From: Candidatus Villigracilis affinis
GTDB taxonomy: Bacteria > Chloroflexota > Anaerolineae > Anaerolineales > Villigracilaceae
Length of the DNA stretch: 64,000 nt
Direction: 5' to 3'
Assembly: GCA_016718275.1 (NCBI GenBank)
Contig: JADKEA010000011.1
Span: 94,236-158,235, forward strand
Shown here in pieces: positions 52,839 through 61,388 of the stretch. The stretch's first letter is position 1; the number at the start of each line of letters is the position of its first letter. Below the pieces are notes generated by a model. That model saw only the letters and a program-made list of their open reading frames with translations, was not told where the DNA came from and did no database searches. The position numbers were made by a program, and so were the translations under genes.

Positions 52839-53695
52839 TTCACAGTCTGCTCTTTCATTTCAACAAGTGCTTTGGAAGGTAAAGGTTGTTTGGAACGATC
52901 ACGCGCCAAATGCAGCAAGTCTTCAAAGGTCAGCGCTTCATCAGGAAATGAAGCAACGCCGCAATTGACGTGAAGCCCCGTCCGCTCGGTCACAATCTTG
53001 CAAATACGATCAGCCAATAAATACACACTTTCAAGGTCGGTCTCAGGGCACAGGATGACAAATCTTCCAATGCGGTCCCGTACCAGCAAGTCGGTCTGGC
53101 GAATTGCCTCACCGATCGCCTGACCAACACGGGCGTTGGAAAGACGGGTAAGCACATCGCGCTGCAAACTCATCAGCATTTCGCGTACAACTTCCTCATC
53201 CTTTGGAAAGGCATGCAAGACCAAAAGAGAAAGCGGACGATGATAACGGCGGCTGCGGCTGAACTCAATCTTGATCTGCTCGGATGCCAGATCGATTTCC
53301 AGCGCACGGTGAGGGAATGTACCCTGCGCCAGAACATCCATCAGTGATTCTGAGCGTTCGATCCCGATTGCAAGCTGGTAAGAAAGCCAGACACCAACCA
53401 TCAAGATCACAAGTTCCAGAACGATCACTTCCACATCCAGTGATCCAGTATTACCGCGGTCTGTGAGCTCGAATATTCCGAAATAAACCGCACCCCAGAA
53501 AACCATTGGCACGACAACAGAAATCTTGTGAAGCGACGGGACGAACACCATCACCGGAACAATAAAAATGGCAAGCAAGTAAAAATAGGCCGCAAAATTA
53601 ATGATCGGCGTATTAGAACGGTCCAATTGACCAAGCACCAATATGCCAAACAAATAGAAAGCGATCGATAAAACGGATCTCTTGAGGTTTGTCAC
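52835..53695 (-). CDS. membrane protein with degenerate GGDEF-like domain
   Basis: 286 residues. Four or five membrane segments fill residues 5-120. The cytoplasmic part (about 140-275) follows a GGDEF layout: KIEFSRSRRYHRPLSLLVLH (for the substrate-strand), VGQAIGEAIRQTDLLVRDRIGRF and FVILCPETDLESVYLLADRI in the usual order, then CGVASFPDEALTFEDLL. The GGDEF motif reads RIGRF and the metal Asp residues are missing, so cyclase activity is unlikely. Overlap with the initiating transferase suggests it controls or localises that enzyme. Confidence 0.82.
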   Translation of the reverse strand: MTNLKRSVLSIAFYLFGILVLGQLDRSNTPIINFAAYFYLLAIFIVPVMVFVPSLHKISVVVPMVFWGAVYFGIFELTDRGNTGSLDVEVIVLELVILMVGVWLSYQLAIGIERSESLMDVLAQGTFPHRALEIDLASEQIKIEFSRSRRYHRPLSLLVLHAFPKDEEVVREMLMSLQRDVLTRLSNARVGQAIGEAIRQTDLLVRDRIGRFVILCPETDLESVYLLADRICKIVTERTGLHVNCGVASFPDEALTFEDLLHLARDRSKQPLPSKALVEMKEQTVK

Positions 53696-53951
53696 GTTTA
53701 TACCCTAGAAAAAAATATCAATTTCATATTAAATCCATTAATAATATGATTTTAGCATAAAAAAGCTATTAATCAAATTCTCAAAATAGCAAGGCCCCGA
53801 CAGCCCATTTCTCCAAAGGACCTGGGGATTGCAAAAATCAGTTGGGCTATTTTGGATAGTTTAAGGTTGAATTTTACTCCCAGTATCGAATTGTGAACAT
53901 GACGGTTTTGTTAGCGAGTAAGAATCACCTTACGGCATCCATCAAATCAAA

Positions 53952-55175
53952 ATGGCACAAAAAATTACCCCAAATTCAAATCTGTTCAACCTCAATCCAT
54001 CCACAATTGTTGTTTACAGCACTGTGTGGTGTCCGGACTGCAAGCGAGCTAAAAAGTTTTTTGGGGAACATCGTGTTCAATACGAAAATATAGATATTGA
54101 AGAGCACTCCGAAGGCGTTGCATTCGTGGAGGGTCTGAACAAAGGGATGCGTATCATCCCCACCATTGTGTTTCCCGATGGGGAAATCCTAGCTGAGCCT
54201 TCCAACGCCAAATTGGCTGAAAAGCTGGGGCTGCAAACCAAAGCCAATCGCGAATACTATGACGTCATTATTATTGGAGGCGGCCCAGCAGGATTAACCG
54301 CAGCGCTCTACCTTGCCCGCGAAGGCATGGACACGTTAGTCATTGAAAAAGCCGGGTTGGGCGGACAGGCCGGCATCACTCAGATCCTGGATAACTTTCC
54401 CGGATTTGACGAAGGTATCACCGGCGCCGACTTTGCCGAGCGGCTGGGGCGGCAGGCACGTAAATTCGGCGTAGAACTATTACAAGCTCAGGAAGTCACC
54501 GAAATTGAGGAAGATGGACAATATCATATTGTCCACACAAGTTCTGGAAACCATTACCACAGCAAGGCGGTTCTGCTCACCTCCGGCGCTCGTTATCGCC
54601 GCATGGAAGTTCCCGGTGAGGAAGAACTGATCGGTATCAATGTTCATTTTTGCGCCACGTGTGACGGCGCATTCTATAAGGGGAAAAATGTACTTGTCGT
54701 CGGCGGCGGTAACAGCGGATTTGAAGAAGGGCTCTTCCTTACAAAATTCGCCACCCAGGTGGACATCCTTGTCAACTCACCAGAGCCAAAAGCCAGCAAG
54801 ATCCTGCAGGACAAAGTGGCTGAAAAAGAAAACATGAAAGTCCTGCTTAATCACAACATCATGGAGTTGCGCGGAAAGAACAACCTCGAATCTGTACTTG
54901 CAGTGGATAAGAATACAGGAGAAAACAAAACGCTGAATTATGACGGCGTTTTCGTGTTCATCGGTCTGACACCCAACAACGACTTGCTCAACGGACAAGT
55001 GGAATTCGACCCCTGGGGATTTGTCAAAACCGAACATATGATGACCAGCATCCCCGGAATCTTCGCGGCAGGCGACGTTCGGGCTGGATCCACGAAACAG
55101 GCTGCTTCTGCAGCTGGTGAAGGCGCATCCGCCGCGCTCGCCATTCGTGAATACCTAAAAACCATCGGCGGATAA
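53952..55175 (+). CDS. glutaredoxin-thioredoxin reductase fusion
   Basis: 407 residues. Residues 1 to about 95 are a glutaredoxin domain with CPDC at 27-30 (YSTVWCPDCKRAKKFF) and cis-Pro region IIPTIVFPDG. From about 103 to the end a thioredoxin reductase follows: FAD site IIIGGGPAGLTAAL, redox motif CATCDG, NADPH site VVGGGNSGFEEG, and GIFAAGDVR near the end. The reductase could reduce its own glutaredoxin or the next gene's product with NADPH. Cytoplasmic. Confidence 0.95.
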   Translation: MAQKITPNSNLFNLNPSTIVVYSTVWCPDCKRAKKFFGEHRVQYENIDIEEHSEGVAFVEGLNKGMRIIPTIVFPDGEILAEPSNAKLAEKLGLQTKANREYYDVIIIGGGPAGLTAALYLAREGMDTLVIEKAGLGGQAGITQILDNFPGFDEGITGADFAERLGRQARKFGVELLQAQEVTEIEEDGQYHIVHTSSGNHYHSKAVLLTSGARYRRMEVPGEEELIGINVHFCATCDGAFYKGKNVLVVGGGNSGFEEGLFLTKFATQVDILVNSPEPKASKILQDKVAEKENMKVLLNHNIMELRGKNNLESVLAVDKNTGENKTLNYDGVFVFIGLTPNNDLLNGQVEFDPWGFVKTEHMMTSIPGIFAAGDVRAGSTKQAASAAGEGASAALAIREYLKTIGG

Positions 55176-55203
55176 CATCAATCATATCTGGAGGAATGAA
55201 TCT

Positions 55204-55485
55204 GTGAGCAGGGATCTCTACACCAAAGCACCATCGCAAATCGTAATGTATTCAACCGAATATTGTCCGGACTGTCATCGGGCAAAGGCCTTTTTTGAAA
55301 CCAATGGCATTCAATACTTGAAGGTTGGACTGGAGGGCAATGAAGAAGCAACCCACTTCGTCATGGACATAAACAATGGGTATCGAAGCGTGCCAACCAT
55401 TGTTTTTCCTGATGGATCCGTGCTTGTTGAGCCAAGCTGGGAACAGCTGAAGCAAAAAACAACCGCTCGCAGCAATACTCAATAA
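55204..55485 (+). CDS. glutaredoxin/mycoredoxin-like protein
   Basis: 93 residues with a GTG start, GGAGG 9 nt upstream; an ATG nearby is out of frame. CPDC at 21-24 in YSTEYCPDCHRAKAFF, then VPTIVFPDGSVL for the cis-Pro. Strongly similar to the glutaredoxin domain of the fusion 28 nt upstream, so probably its paralogue and electron acceptor. Reduces disulfides or mixed thiols in the cytoplasm. Confidence 0.93.
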   Translation: MSRDLYTKAPSQIVMYSTEYCPDCHRAKAFFETNGIQYLKVGLEGNEEATHFVMDINNGYRSVPTIVFPDGSVLVEPSWEQLKQKTTARSNTQ

Positions 55486-55508
55486 AAGAAGTAAAACTTC
55501 GAAGATAT

Positions 55509-55544
55509 GAAGGCGGCCAACACTCAGGCTGCCTTCATATTTTT
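55509..55544 (+). terminator. rho-independent terminator of the redox operon
   Basis: GAAGGCGGCC and GGCTGCCTTC form a 10-bp stem with one mismatch, 8-nt loop, then ATATTTTT. Confidence 0.82.
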
Positions 55545-55568
55545 AATCAGACGCAGATATCCCGGGGG

Positions 55569-55574
55569 TATAAT
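55569..55574 (+). promoter_or_regulatory. putative -10 box (TATAAT) 6 nt before a start codon
   Basis: TATAAT followed by GACATC and the ATG at 55581, so the transcript should begin at the start codon. Confidence 0.5.
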
Positions 55575-55580
55575 GACATC

Positions 55581-56252
55581 ATGATGAAGAAAGTCTTCAC
55601 ACTTGCCTTTTTAGCGCTGTTCATCAGCGCATGTGAACCATGGGGTTATCTTCCTCAACCGCTCCCGGTATGGACTGCGGCCCCTTCACAACTTCCCGGG
55701 GTGATCACGGCGACGCCGATCATTCTTGCGCCGCCCTCCATACAAACTGCAACCCAAGGCGTAATAATTCTTACGCCCGTCACGGTCACCTCCACCAACA
55801 CCGAAACGCCTTCGCCAACGGCCACACTCACATTTACGCCGTTCACCCCCACTCAGACACCCATCATCCCCGTTCAAGCGTTGACCGTGGATATTCTTGG
55901 CTGCAACACAAGCATTGACATCACCCACGGCATGGGCGAAGTGACGAACGCCTACGTAACTGTAAAAAATACAGGAAATACCGACCTGCCAAACACCTGT
56001 GCTTTACTACGCGCAATCGACGAAGACCGCGAACACCCCGACAAAAAAGTATGCGTCCCCAATCTGCCCGTGCGAAATCAGGTGACCTTCAAATTGACCG
56101 TTGATTCTGCCTACAATAATGACACCATTATTCAGGTGGACGCATCTTCCAATGACTTGCTGTTGCTTCGTGTGGACAGACAATCCTGCACAGATATTGG
56201 AATCTTTGGCGGCGCCCCTGCGGATGTGGGCGTGGTCAAGCCAATTCAATAG
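55581..56252 (+). CDS. lipoprotein with Thr/Pro linker and C-terminal beta-domain
   Basis: 223 residues. Lipobox ALFISAC anchors the mature chain. Residues about 30-105 are Thr/Pro-rich (TETPSPTATLTFTPFTPTQT), typical of Chloroflexota surface lipoproteins. The C-terminal domain (about 108-223) is a beta-sandwich like CARDB or FxLYD domains (VTNAYVTVKNTGNTDLPNTC), with three or four Cys. Extracytoplasmic, function unknown. Confidence 0.82.
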   Translation: MMKKVFTLAFLALFISACEPWGYLPQPLPVWTAAPSQLPGVITATPIILAPPSIQTATQGVIILTPVTVTSTNTETPSPTATLTFTPFTPTQTPIIPVQALTVDILGCNTSIDITHGMGEVTNAYVTVKNTGNTDLPNTCALLRAIDEDREHPDKKVCVPNLPVRNQVTFKLTVDSAYNNDTIIQVDASSNDLLLLRVDRQSCTDIGIFGGAPADVGVVKPIQ

Positions 56253-56258
56253 ACAAAT

Positions 56259-57404
56259 TTATTTAGCCAGAGGCAGTGTAAATGAAAATACACTGCCTTT
56301 ATTTTTGCCTTCACTCTCCACCCAAAGCTTTCCGCCATGTGCTTCAACAAGATGCTTTGCAATGGTCAGGCCGATGCCTGAACCGCCGTGCGCACGTGAG
56401 CGGGATTTGTCCACGCGATAGAAGCGGTCGAAGATGTGCAAGAGGTGCTCAGCGGGAATTCCAACGCCATTGTCTTTGATCGAGAAAACCGCCTCTTCTT
56501 TTTCCTGCCTTGCCGAAACCAAAACGGTTCCATTTTCAGATGTGTATTGCAGGGCGTTGCCGACTAAATTGGTGAGCACTTGAATGGCGCGCCCATCGTC
56601 GGCGAGGATATGTATGGGTTGTGCCGGCAGGTCAAGGGTCAGCTTGATGCGTTTTTCGTCGAATTGATATTGCAGTCGTTTGGCAACTGTTTGAATTAGC
56701 ATGGCCGCATCCACAGGGTGGACATCCAATTGAATGGCGCGTGATTCCACACGACTCAATTCCTGCAGGTCATCCACCAGGCGGCTCAAACGCTCAGCCT
56801 CTGCATGAATTTGCTGATAGGTTTCATCGGAAGCGGGAAGCACACCATCCATCAAACCTTCAGCGGAACCTTTGATGGCAGTGAGCGGCGTGCGAAGCTC
56901 GTGTGCAACATCGCCGAGCAAACGGCGGCGCATATTCTCCACCTGTTCCAACTGCTCTGCCATTTTATTGAAACTGCCTGCGAGTTGATTTAATTCATCG
57001 GTGCCCTGCAATTGCACGCGCTCATCGTAATGTCCTTCGGCAATGCGCTGGCTCGCATTCATCATTACAACTACAGGCGCAAGAATGCTTCGGCTGAAAA
57101 CCAAACTGACCACCAGCGCCACCAGCGAAGCCGCAGCCACCGCGATCAACAACGACTCGGTAAATGTTGCCTGAAAGTTCTGATAAAACTCAGACATCAT
57201 CCCGCCGCCCTGCCCCATCATGCCCTGGCCCTGCCCCATTCCCTGCCCAGAACCGATCTGACTTTCCATCGCCAAAAGATGCCGTGCAAAAGCACGCGGC
57301 GTGACAATTTTGGTCGTGATGCCAATGACCAACATGCCGACCAGGATCACAACAAAATATGAAAGGAATAATTTAATTCCCAGGTATGAGCGCAGGATCT
57401 TCAT
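56259..57404 (-). CDS. sensor histidine kinase with Met/Gly/Gln-rich sensor loop
   Basis: 381 residues. Two membrane helices (about 10-30 and 85-107) flank an extracytoplasmic loop of about 50 residues containing GQGMGQGQGMMGQGGGMM. Then HAMP (ILAPVVVMMNASQRIAEGHY), DHp with H-box GDVAHELRTPLTAIKG, and catalytic domain with N-box (LTNLVGNALQYT), G1 (DNGVGIP), F-box (FDRFYRVDKSR) and G2 (GGSGIGLTI). Phosphorylates the OmpR-type regulator 14 nt upstream. The Met-rich loop resembles Cu(I)-binding motifs, which is inference. Confidence 0.94.
   Translation of the reverse strand: MKILRSYLGIKLFLSYFVVILVGMLVIGITTKIVTPRAFARHLLAMESQIGSGQGMGQGQGMMGQGGGMMSEFYQNFQATFTESLLIAVAAASLVALVVSLVFSRSILAPVVVMMNASQRIAEGHYDERVQLQGTDELNQLAGSFNKMAEQLEQVENMRRRLLGDVAHELRTPLTAIKGSAEGLMDGVLPASDETYQQIHAEAERLSRLVDDLQELSRVESRAIQLDVHPVDAAMLIQTVAKRLQYQFDEKRIKLTLDLPAQPIHILADDGRAIQVLTNLVGNALQYTSENGTVLVSARQEKEEAVFSIKDNGVGIPAEHLLHIFDRFYRVDKSRSRAHGGSGIGLTIAKHLVEAHGGKLWVESEGKNKGSVFSFTLPLAK
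56271..56306 (+). terminator. rho-independent terminator of the lipoprotein, inside the 3' end of the convergent kinase gene
   Basis: 10-bp perfect stem (AGGCAGTGTA with TACACTGCCT), 8-nt loop, then TTATTTTTG. It overlaps the C-terminal codons of the histidine kinase on the other strand. Confidence 0.82.
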
Positions 57405-57418
57405 ATCAAATCAATTCC

Positions 57419-58102
57419 TTATTCCAATTCGTCATCAAAGCGATAACCAACACCACGCACCGTGCCGATGATATCGGGCAGCCCCAGCTTTTGGCGCACG
57501 TGACCGAGATGCACATCCACCACGCGGATCTCGCCAAAATAGGAACCGCCCCAAACCCGTTCAAGCAACTGCTCGCGCGTGAGAACGCGGCCGTGATTTT
57601 CGGCAAGCACATGCAGAAGGTCGAATTCGCTGGCGGTCAAATCGATGGCTTGATCATCCACCATGACTTGACGCGCGCCCGTATCAATGCGCACATGACG
57701 AAACGCCAGCACGCTTCCTTCGGCGCTGGGGCTTGATCCTGTTTGAATGCGCCTGATCGCCGCTTTGACCCTCGCCACCAACTCACGCGGACTGAACGGC
57801 TTGGTGACATAATCATCCGCGCCCATCGAAAGGCCCACGATCTTGTCGGTCTCTTCTGTGCGGGCGGTCAGCAAAATCACATACGCCTGCGACTCGCGCC
57901 TCAAGCGGGAAAGCACCTCCAGACCATCCATGCCGGGCAGCATCACGTCCAGCACGATCAGGTCGGGTTTAAAAGCGCGCGCCGCTTTGAGCCCGGAAGG
58001 GCCATCCACAGCGGTGAACACCTCGTACCCTTCGGGCTTGAGATAGGCCTGCACAAGATTAATAATGGACGGTTCATCGTCAACGATCAGTATCTTTGTC
58101 AT
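57419..58102 (-). CDS. OmpR-family response regulator
   Basis: 227 residues. Receiver with D8, D9, phospho-Asp D52 (DLIVLDVMLPGMDG), Thr in LLTART and Lys in YVTKPF. Winged-helix DNA-binding domain from about 130 (LTASEFDLLHVLAENHGRVL, VVDVHLGHVRQKLG, GVGYRF). First gene of the two-component operon. The ATG is 64 nt from the terminator of the following operon, so its promoter lies close by. Confidence 0.95.
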   Translation of the reverse strand: MTKILIVDDEPSIINLVQAYLKPEGYEVFTAVDGPSGLKAARAFKPDLIVLDVMLPGMDGLEVLSRLRRESQAYVILLTARTEETDKIVGLSMGADDYVTKPFSPRELVARVKAAIRRIQTGSSPSAEGSVLAFRHVRIDTGARQVMVDDQAIDLTASEFDLLHVLAENHGRVLTREQLLERVWGGSYFGEIRVVDVHLGHVRQKLGLPDIIGTVRGVGYRFDDELE

Positions 58103-58165
58103 GGTTCGATTCTGCCTTGGTCGTTTTTATCTATCATAAAGGCATTGTAAAGGTTTGGTAAAGAA

Positions 58166-58202
58166 AAAAGTCGCTGTGAATGACTCATTCACAGCGACTT
58201 TT
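58166..58202 (-). terminator. rho-independent terminator of the ATP-grasp operon
   Basis: Nearly perfect 18-bp arms (AAAAGTCGCTGTGAATGA with TCATTCACAGCGACTTTT); on - strand the stem is followed by TTCTTT. It lies 13 nt after the ATP-grasp stop. Confidence 0.85.
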
Positions 58203-58214
58203 ACTCATTTTTTC

Positions 58215-59570
58215 TTATTTCACTTCACAATATTGCCGAATGTGCGCATCGACCTGTGCCTGGAGTTCCAGCGCGCGTTCGGATGTGGGCGCGACCATGA
58301 TGCATCCAAAACGATTCTTGAACAATGGCTTCGTAATGGTGACCACCATTCCCAATGGCTCATTCCCGGGCATCGGGTAGAGAAAATCCTTGAGCACTTC
58401 GAGCAATTCGGCGGCGTCTGTGATCGTACCAGAATTGGAGGCTTCAAAACTGATAAGGGATACTTTGTCGGCATAGTCATTACCGAAGGCATATTTCCCA
58501 AACTCATGCACATGCGTACCGCCTGTGCGGCGGGCGTTGATCTCAAGCAGGTACACTTTATTGTCGTCGCCGACGATACAATCCAGGTCAAAATGTCCGA
58601 CGTATCCCATATTTTGCAGGTTGCGAGCCAATTCCAGAGTGCAGCGTTCCAAGTCGGCGCACCAGGGCTGTTTGTAAATGCCGCGGTCAATCTGAATCCC
58701 GCAAAAATCCCCGAACCCCAAAAACAACTGATTGGATATATAGGTAATGTGGGGATCGCCTTCCCCAAGCCTGGGCACTTTCACCTCGGCAGACGGCGAC
58801 ATTCGATTCGCCGAGGGAATGTACTTCTCGACAACGATCAATTCATTCGAATAAAAAGGCTGGGAGCGCAGTCTGTCAAATATATCGTCAACGGAAAGGC
58901 CGGATTCGGGGGAAATCACCGTCGTGCCGATGCCGCTTTCGCCCGTATCGGTCTTTACGACACAGGCTTCTCCACGGCTGCAAAACCAATGAGCCATGAC
59001 CGAAGCCTGCTGCAAGGTCTCGCAGATCATGCCAAACGGCAGGAATTTGCTGGCATCCGGCATCCAAAAGGAGGCTAACGAACGGAAGCCGGTCTTTGTA
59101 TCCACATAATCGCGCAGCCAAAAATGATCTGCATCGGGGCTTTCAGGGGTCAGCACCTGCAGGTTGTAGTCTTTGCGCATAACTTCTACAAGCCGCAAAA
59201 ATTCTTTTGTGGTGGCGTATGGAATGAGTTGAACAATCCCGTTCGGAGCCGCGTATTGAAGAATGCCCTCAAGAAGATGTGCCTCGCGCAAAATATCGAG
59301 ACACAAATAATGCGTAGGCTCGTGCGGAGCAAGATGACGCGTATTGGGATATCCCAGCCGCTTCGTATTGAAATCAGCATGGGCAATGGGATAGTTGACG
59401 ATCACCAGCTTCGGGTCATCTGCCCAAAGAATGGTGCGGTCGCCATGATAATCTTCACCGTTGATCAGGTCATCCCGTTCGCCGGGGTTGTCGCTGCGTC
59501 CAAGAAAATCAATGTGTGCCTCAGCAAAATTGCTGATCACAATCGTCGGAATCGTATTCTGGTTTGACAT
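58215..59570 (-). CDS. ATP-grasp ligase (PGM1-like)
   Basis: 451 residues from the ATG at 59570; an open frame extends 44 codons upstream but that part overlaps the sensor's coding end and is not homologous. ATP-grasp features: VVKTDTGESGIGTTV (the glycine-rich ATP loop), VEKYIPSANRMSPSAEV, the metal-binding DLDCIVGDDNKVYLLEINAR in two runs, and RRTGGTH, a signature of PGM1-type peptide ligases. Joins a carboxylate to an amine using ATP. Substrates unknown. Last gene of the four-gene operon. Confidence 0.85.
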   Translation of the reverse strand: MSNQNTIPTIVISNFAEAHIDFLGRSDNPGERDDLINGEDYHGDRTILWADDPKLVIVNYPIAHADFNTKRLGYPNTRHLAPHEPTHYLCLDILREAHLLEGILQYAAPNGIVQLIPYATTKEFLRLVEVMRKDYNLQVLTPESPDADHFWLRDYVDTKTGFRSLASFWMPDASKFLPFGMICETLQQASVMAHWFCSRGEACVVKTDTGESGIGTTVISPESGLSVDDIFDRLRSQPFYSNELIVVEKYIPSANRMSPSAEVKVPRLGEGDPHITYISNQLFLGFGDFCGIQIDRGIYKQPWCADLERCTLELARNLQNMGYVGHFDLDCIVGDDNKVYLLEINARRTGGTHVHEFGKYAFGNDYADKVSLISFEASNSGTITDAAELLEVLKDFLYPMPGNEPLGMVVTITKPLFKNRFGCIMVAPTSERALELQAQVDAHIRQYCEVK

Positions 59571-59577
59571 GGAACCC

Positions 59578-60669
59578 CTAGGCTTCACCACCGGTCTTTT
59601 TTCTTCCCTGATTATCGCGGATTTTCTGAGCCTTGGTCTTGAGGTCCTGGAAGAATTCAGATTCCACGATCTCTTCCACCTGCTTCTTCCTCTTGCTGTC
59701 ATCGATCATGATCTTCAATTGTTCCACCTGTTTGCGCAGGCTTTGTTCACGTGTGTAAACCTTATCGATCATCGACTGGAACACCTTATCGAGAGTCTCG
59801 ATCTCATCCGGGAAATTTGACGATTCACCGGCATTTGAAAGAAAAACCAGGCTGCCCTTGTAATCGCCTTCGCCGATCTTTTCGGCTGCTTTAGTGAGCG
59901 TAAGAATGGGGCGGGTAAATACGTTGGAGATAAAAAAGACAAGGAAGAACAAAGAGACGTAGGTAATGGCAAAGGCGATATATACCTTCTTCAGAATCGC
60001 CGCCTGCACTTCGCGGACATAGTCGGCTTTGAAATCGACACCGATCGCGCCCACCACTTCGCCCTTGGAATTCTTGATCGGAGCAAACGCCGATACCCAG
60101 CTGCCGAAATCGTCTGAATACATTTCCACTTTACAGCCAGGCGTTCCATACACACAACCGTTATTCTTTTGGCCTTCCGGTGTGTCTTGCAAGGTGAGTT
60201 CCTTCAAGCCAGAGAGATTGGGCCCAACATTGTCGGTGGTCCAATGCTCCATGAATGTGGCACCCGTTGGAGGGTCGTTCAGTGCGCCACCGCTTGTGAC
60301 AAAGATCAATTCATTTGGCGCAGTCCCTTTGATATAGGTATAAATTCCAGCGCGCGGCTCGATCTGCTTGACAGACCATAGCAGTTTGGCCTGCGACCAG
60401 TAGCGCAGGTCATCTGTATATCCATCTTCGCGCGGGGTTGCTTCGGTGTACAGGGCTTGAAACTCATCGCCATCGATCAGTTTGGCGGCGCCTTGAATCG
60501 TATTCACGAGATCATCTGTGATGCGCTGCATCGCCAGATCAGTGGAAAATTGATAAAACCAATAAAAAGCAACCGCAAAAACAACGGTGAATAACAAGGT
60601 GAAGCCTATGAGCAGCTTAATCCGCAAGCTGATAAAAAACACCCTGTTCTTCTTTTTTTCATTACTCAT
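59578..60669 (-). CDS. membrane sensor: Cache-like loop, HAMP and coiled-coil, no output domain
   Basis: 363 residues from the ATG at 60669 (MSNEKKK). Two membrane helices (about 14-36 and 220-245) flank an extracytoplasmic Cache-like region (DDLRYWSQAKLLW, YTYIKGTAPNELIFVTSGGA, SWVSAFAPIKNSKGEVVGAIGVD). HAMP follows (RPILTLTKAAEKIGEGDY), then a coiled-coil ending in KQVEEIVESEFFQDLKTKA. No kinase, cyclase or receiver follows. The tail may bind a separate partner. Overlaps the GNAT-like gene by 4 nt. Confidence 0.85.
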   Translation of the reverse strand: MSNEKKKNRVFFISLRIKLLIGFTLLFTVVFAVAFYWFYQFSTDLAMQRITDDLVNTIQGAAKLIDGDEFQALYTEATPREDGYTDDLRYWSQAKLLWSVKQIEPRAGIYTYIKGTAPNELIFVTSGGALNDPPTGATFMEHWTTDNVGPNLSGLKELTLQDTPEGQKNNGCVYGTPGCKVEMYSDDFGSWVSAFAPIKNSKGEVVGAIGVDFKADYVREVQAAILKKVYIAFAITYVSLFFLVFFISNVFTRPILTLTKAAEKIGEGDYKGSLVFLSNAGESSNFPDEIETLDKVFQSMIDKVYTREQSLRKQVEQLKIMIDDSKRKKQVEEIVESEFFQDLKTKAQKIRDNQGRKKTGGEA

Positions 60670-61388
60670 TTCGCACGCTCCTCTACCGAAATTGATTGAA
60701 GGGATTCCTGTACGGCCCAATGTGATTCGGGTAGTCCATAATGATCCATTAGATAGGCTTTGACGAACATCGAAAGCTGGTCGGCGTCCTTCGGGTTATA
60801 GGCTCCCCTGTCAATGGGGTAAATTCCCAAATGCATCGGGGTGAAGCCTGTTTTTTCGATCTCCTGACGGCCAATGATCTCAAGGGCGTCTTCAGGGGCG
60901 GGGGGTTCGTAATATTTTACAGGCAGCAGCAACATGCCGTATTCCTTAAATCGAGCCACCACCTTGGGCGACTCGACCTCTACCAGTGAACCCAAAGGCA
61001 GGGACATTCCCAGCGACTTTGCATCCATCAAAAGTTGTTTGTGCCGCAGCTCGATCATCAGCCTGGCAAGGCTAGTATAACCCGAATGAGAAATGATTCT
61101 AAAATCAGGATGCACGCCCAGATCCAGCCCGAGGCCGCAATTCCTCTTGTAGTTGTATTTGAAGACCGTCATCGCGGCGGGCCGCCCGTTGACCAGCGCC
61201 AGCCACTGATGTTCCAAAAAAGGCGGCGTGGTATCCTGCGGACGGTTTGCCCGTCGGCGCATGACTGCAACGTATCTCCCGTAGCCAGGGAACAATTGCA
61301 GATACAACTCGATCAGATCATCAAGATAGCGGGTACGGCCATTTACAATTTCCTGGATCTCAAATCCAAGCTCTGGAATCTCGAACAT
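60666..61388 (-). CDS. GNAT-like acyltransferase
   Basis: 240 residues from the ATG at 61388, overlapping the transporter stop (TGATG). Looks like a FemAB/GNAT relative: YVAVMRRRANRPQDTTPPFLEH in two runs, LVNGRPAAMTVFKYNYKRNCG and LDLGVHPDFRIISHSGYTSLA hold the acetyl- or aminoacyl-donor strand and turn. The classical R/Q-x-x-G-x-G/A loop is not clear, so donor type is uncertain. Likely works on the same substrate as the ATP-grasp ligase. Confidence 0.7.
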   Translation of the reverse strand: MFEIPELGFEIQEIVNGRTRYLDDLIELYLQLFPGYGRYVAVMRRRANRPQDTTPPFLEHQWLALVNGRPAAMTVFKYNYKRNCGLGLDLGVHPDFRIISHSGYTSLARLMIELRHKQLLMDAKSLGMSLPLGSLVEVESPKVVARFKEYGMLLLPVKYYEPPAPEDALEIIGRQEIEKTGFTPMHLGIYPIDRGAYNPKDADQLSMFVKAYLMDHYGLPESHWAVQESLQSISVEERAK

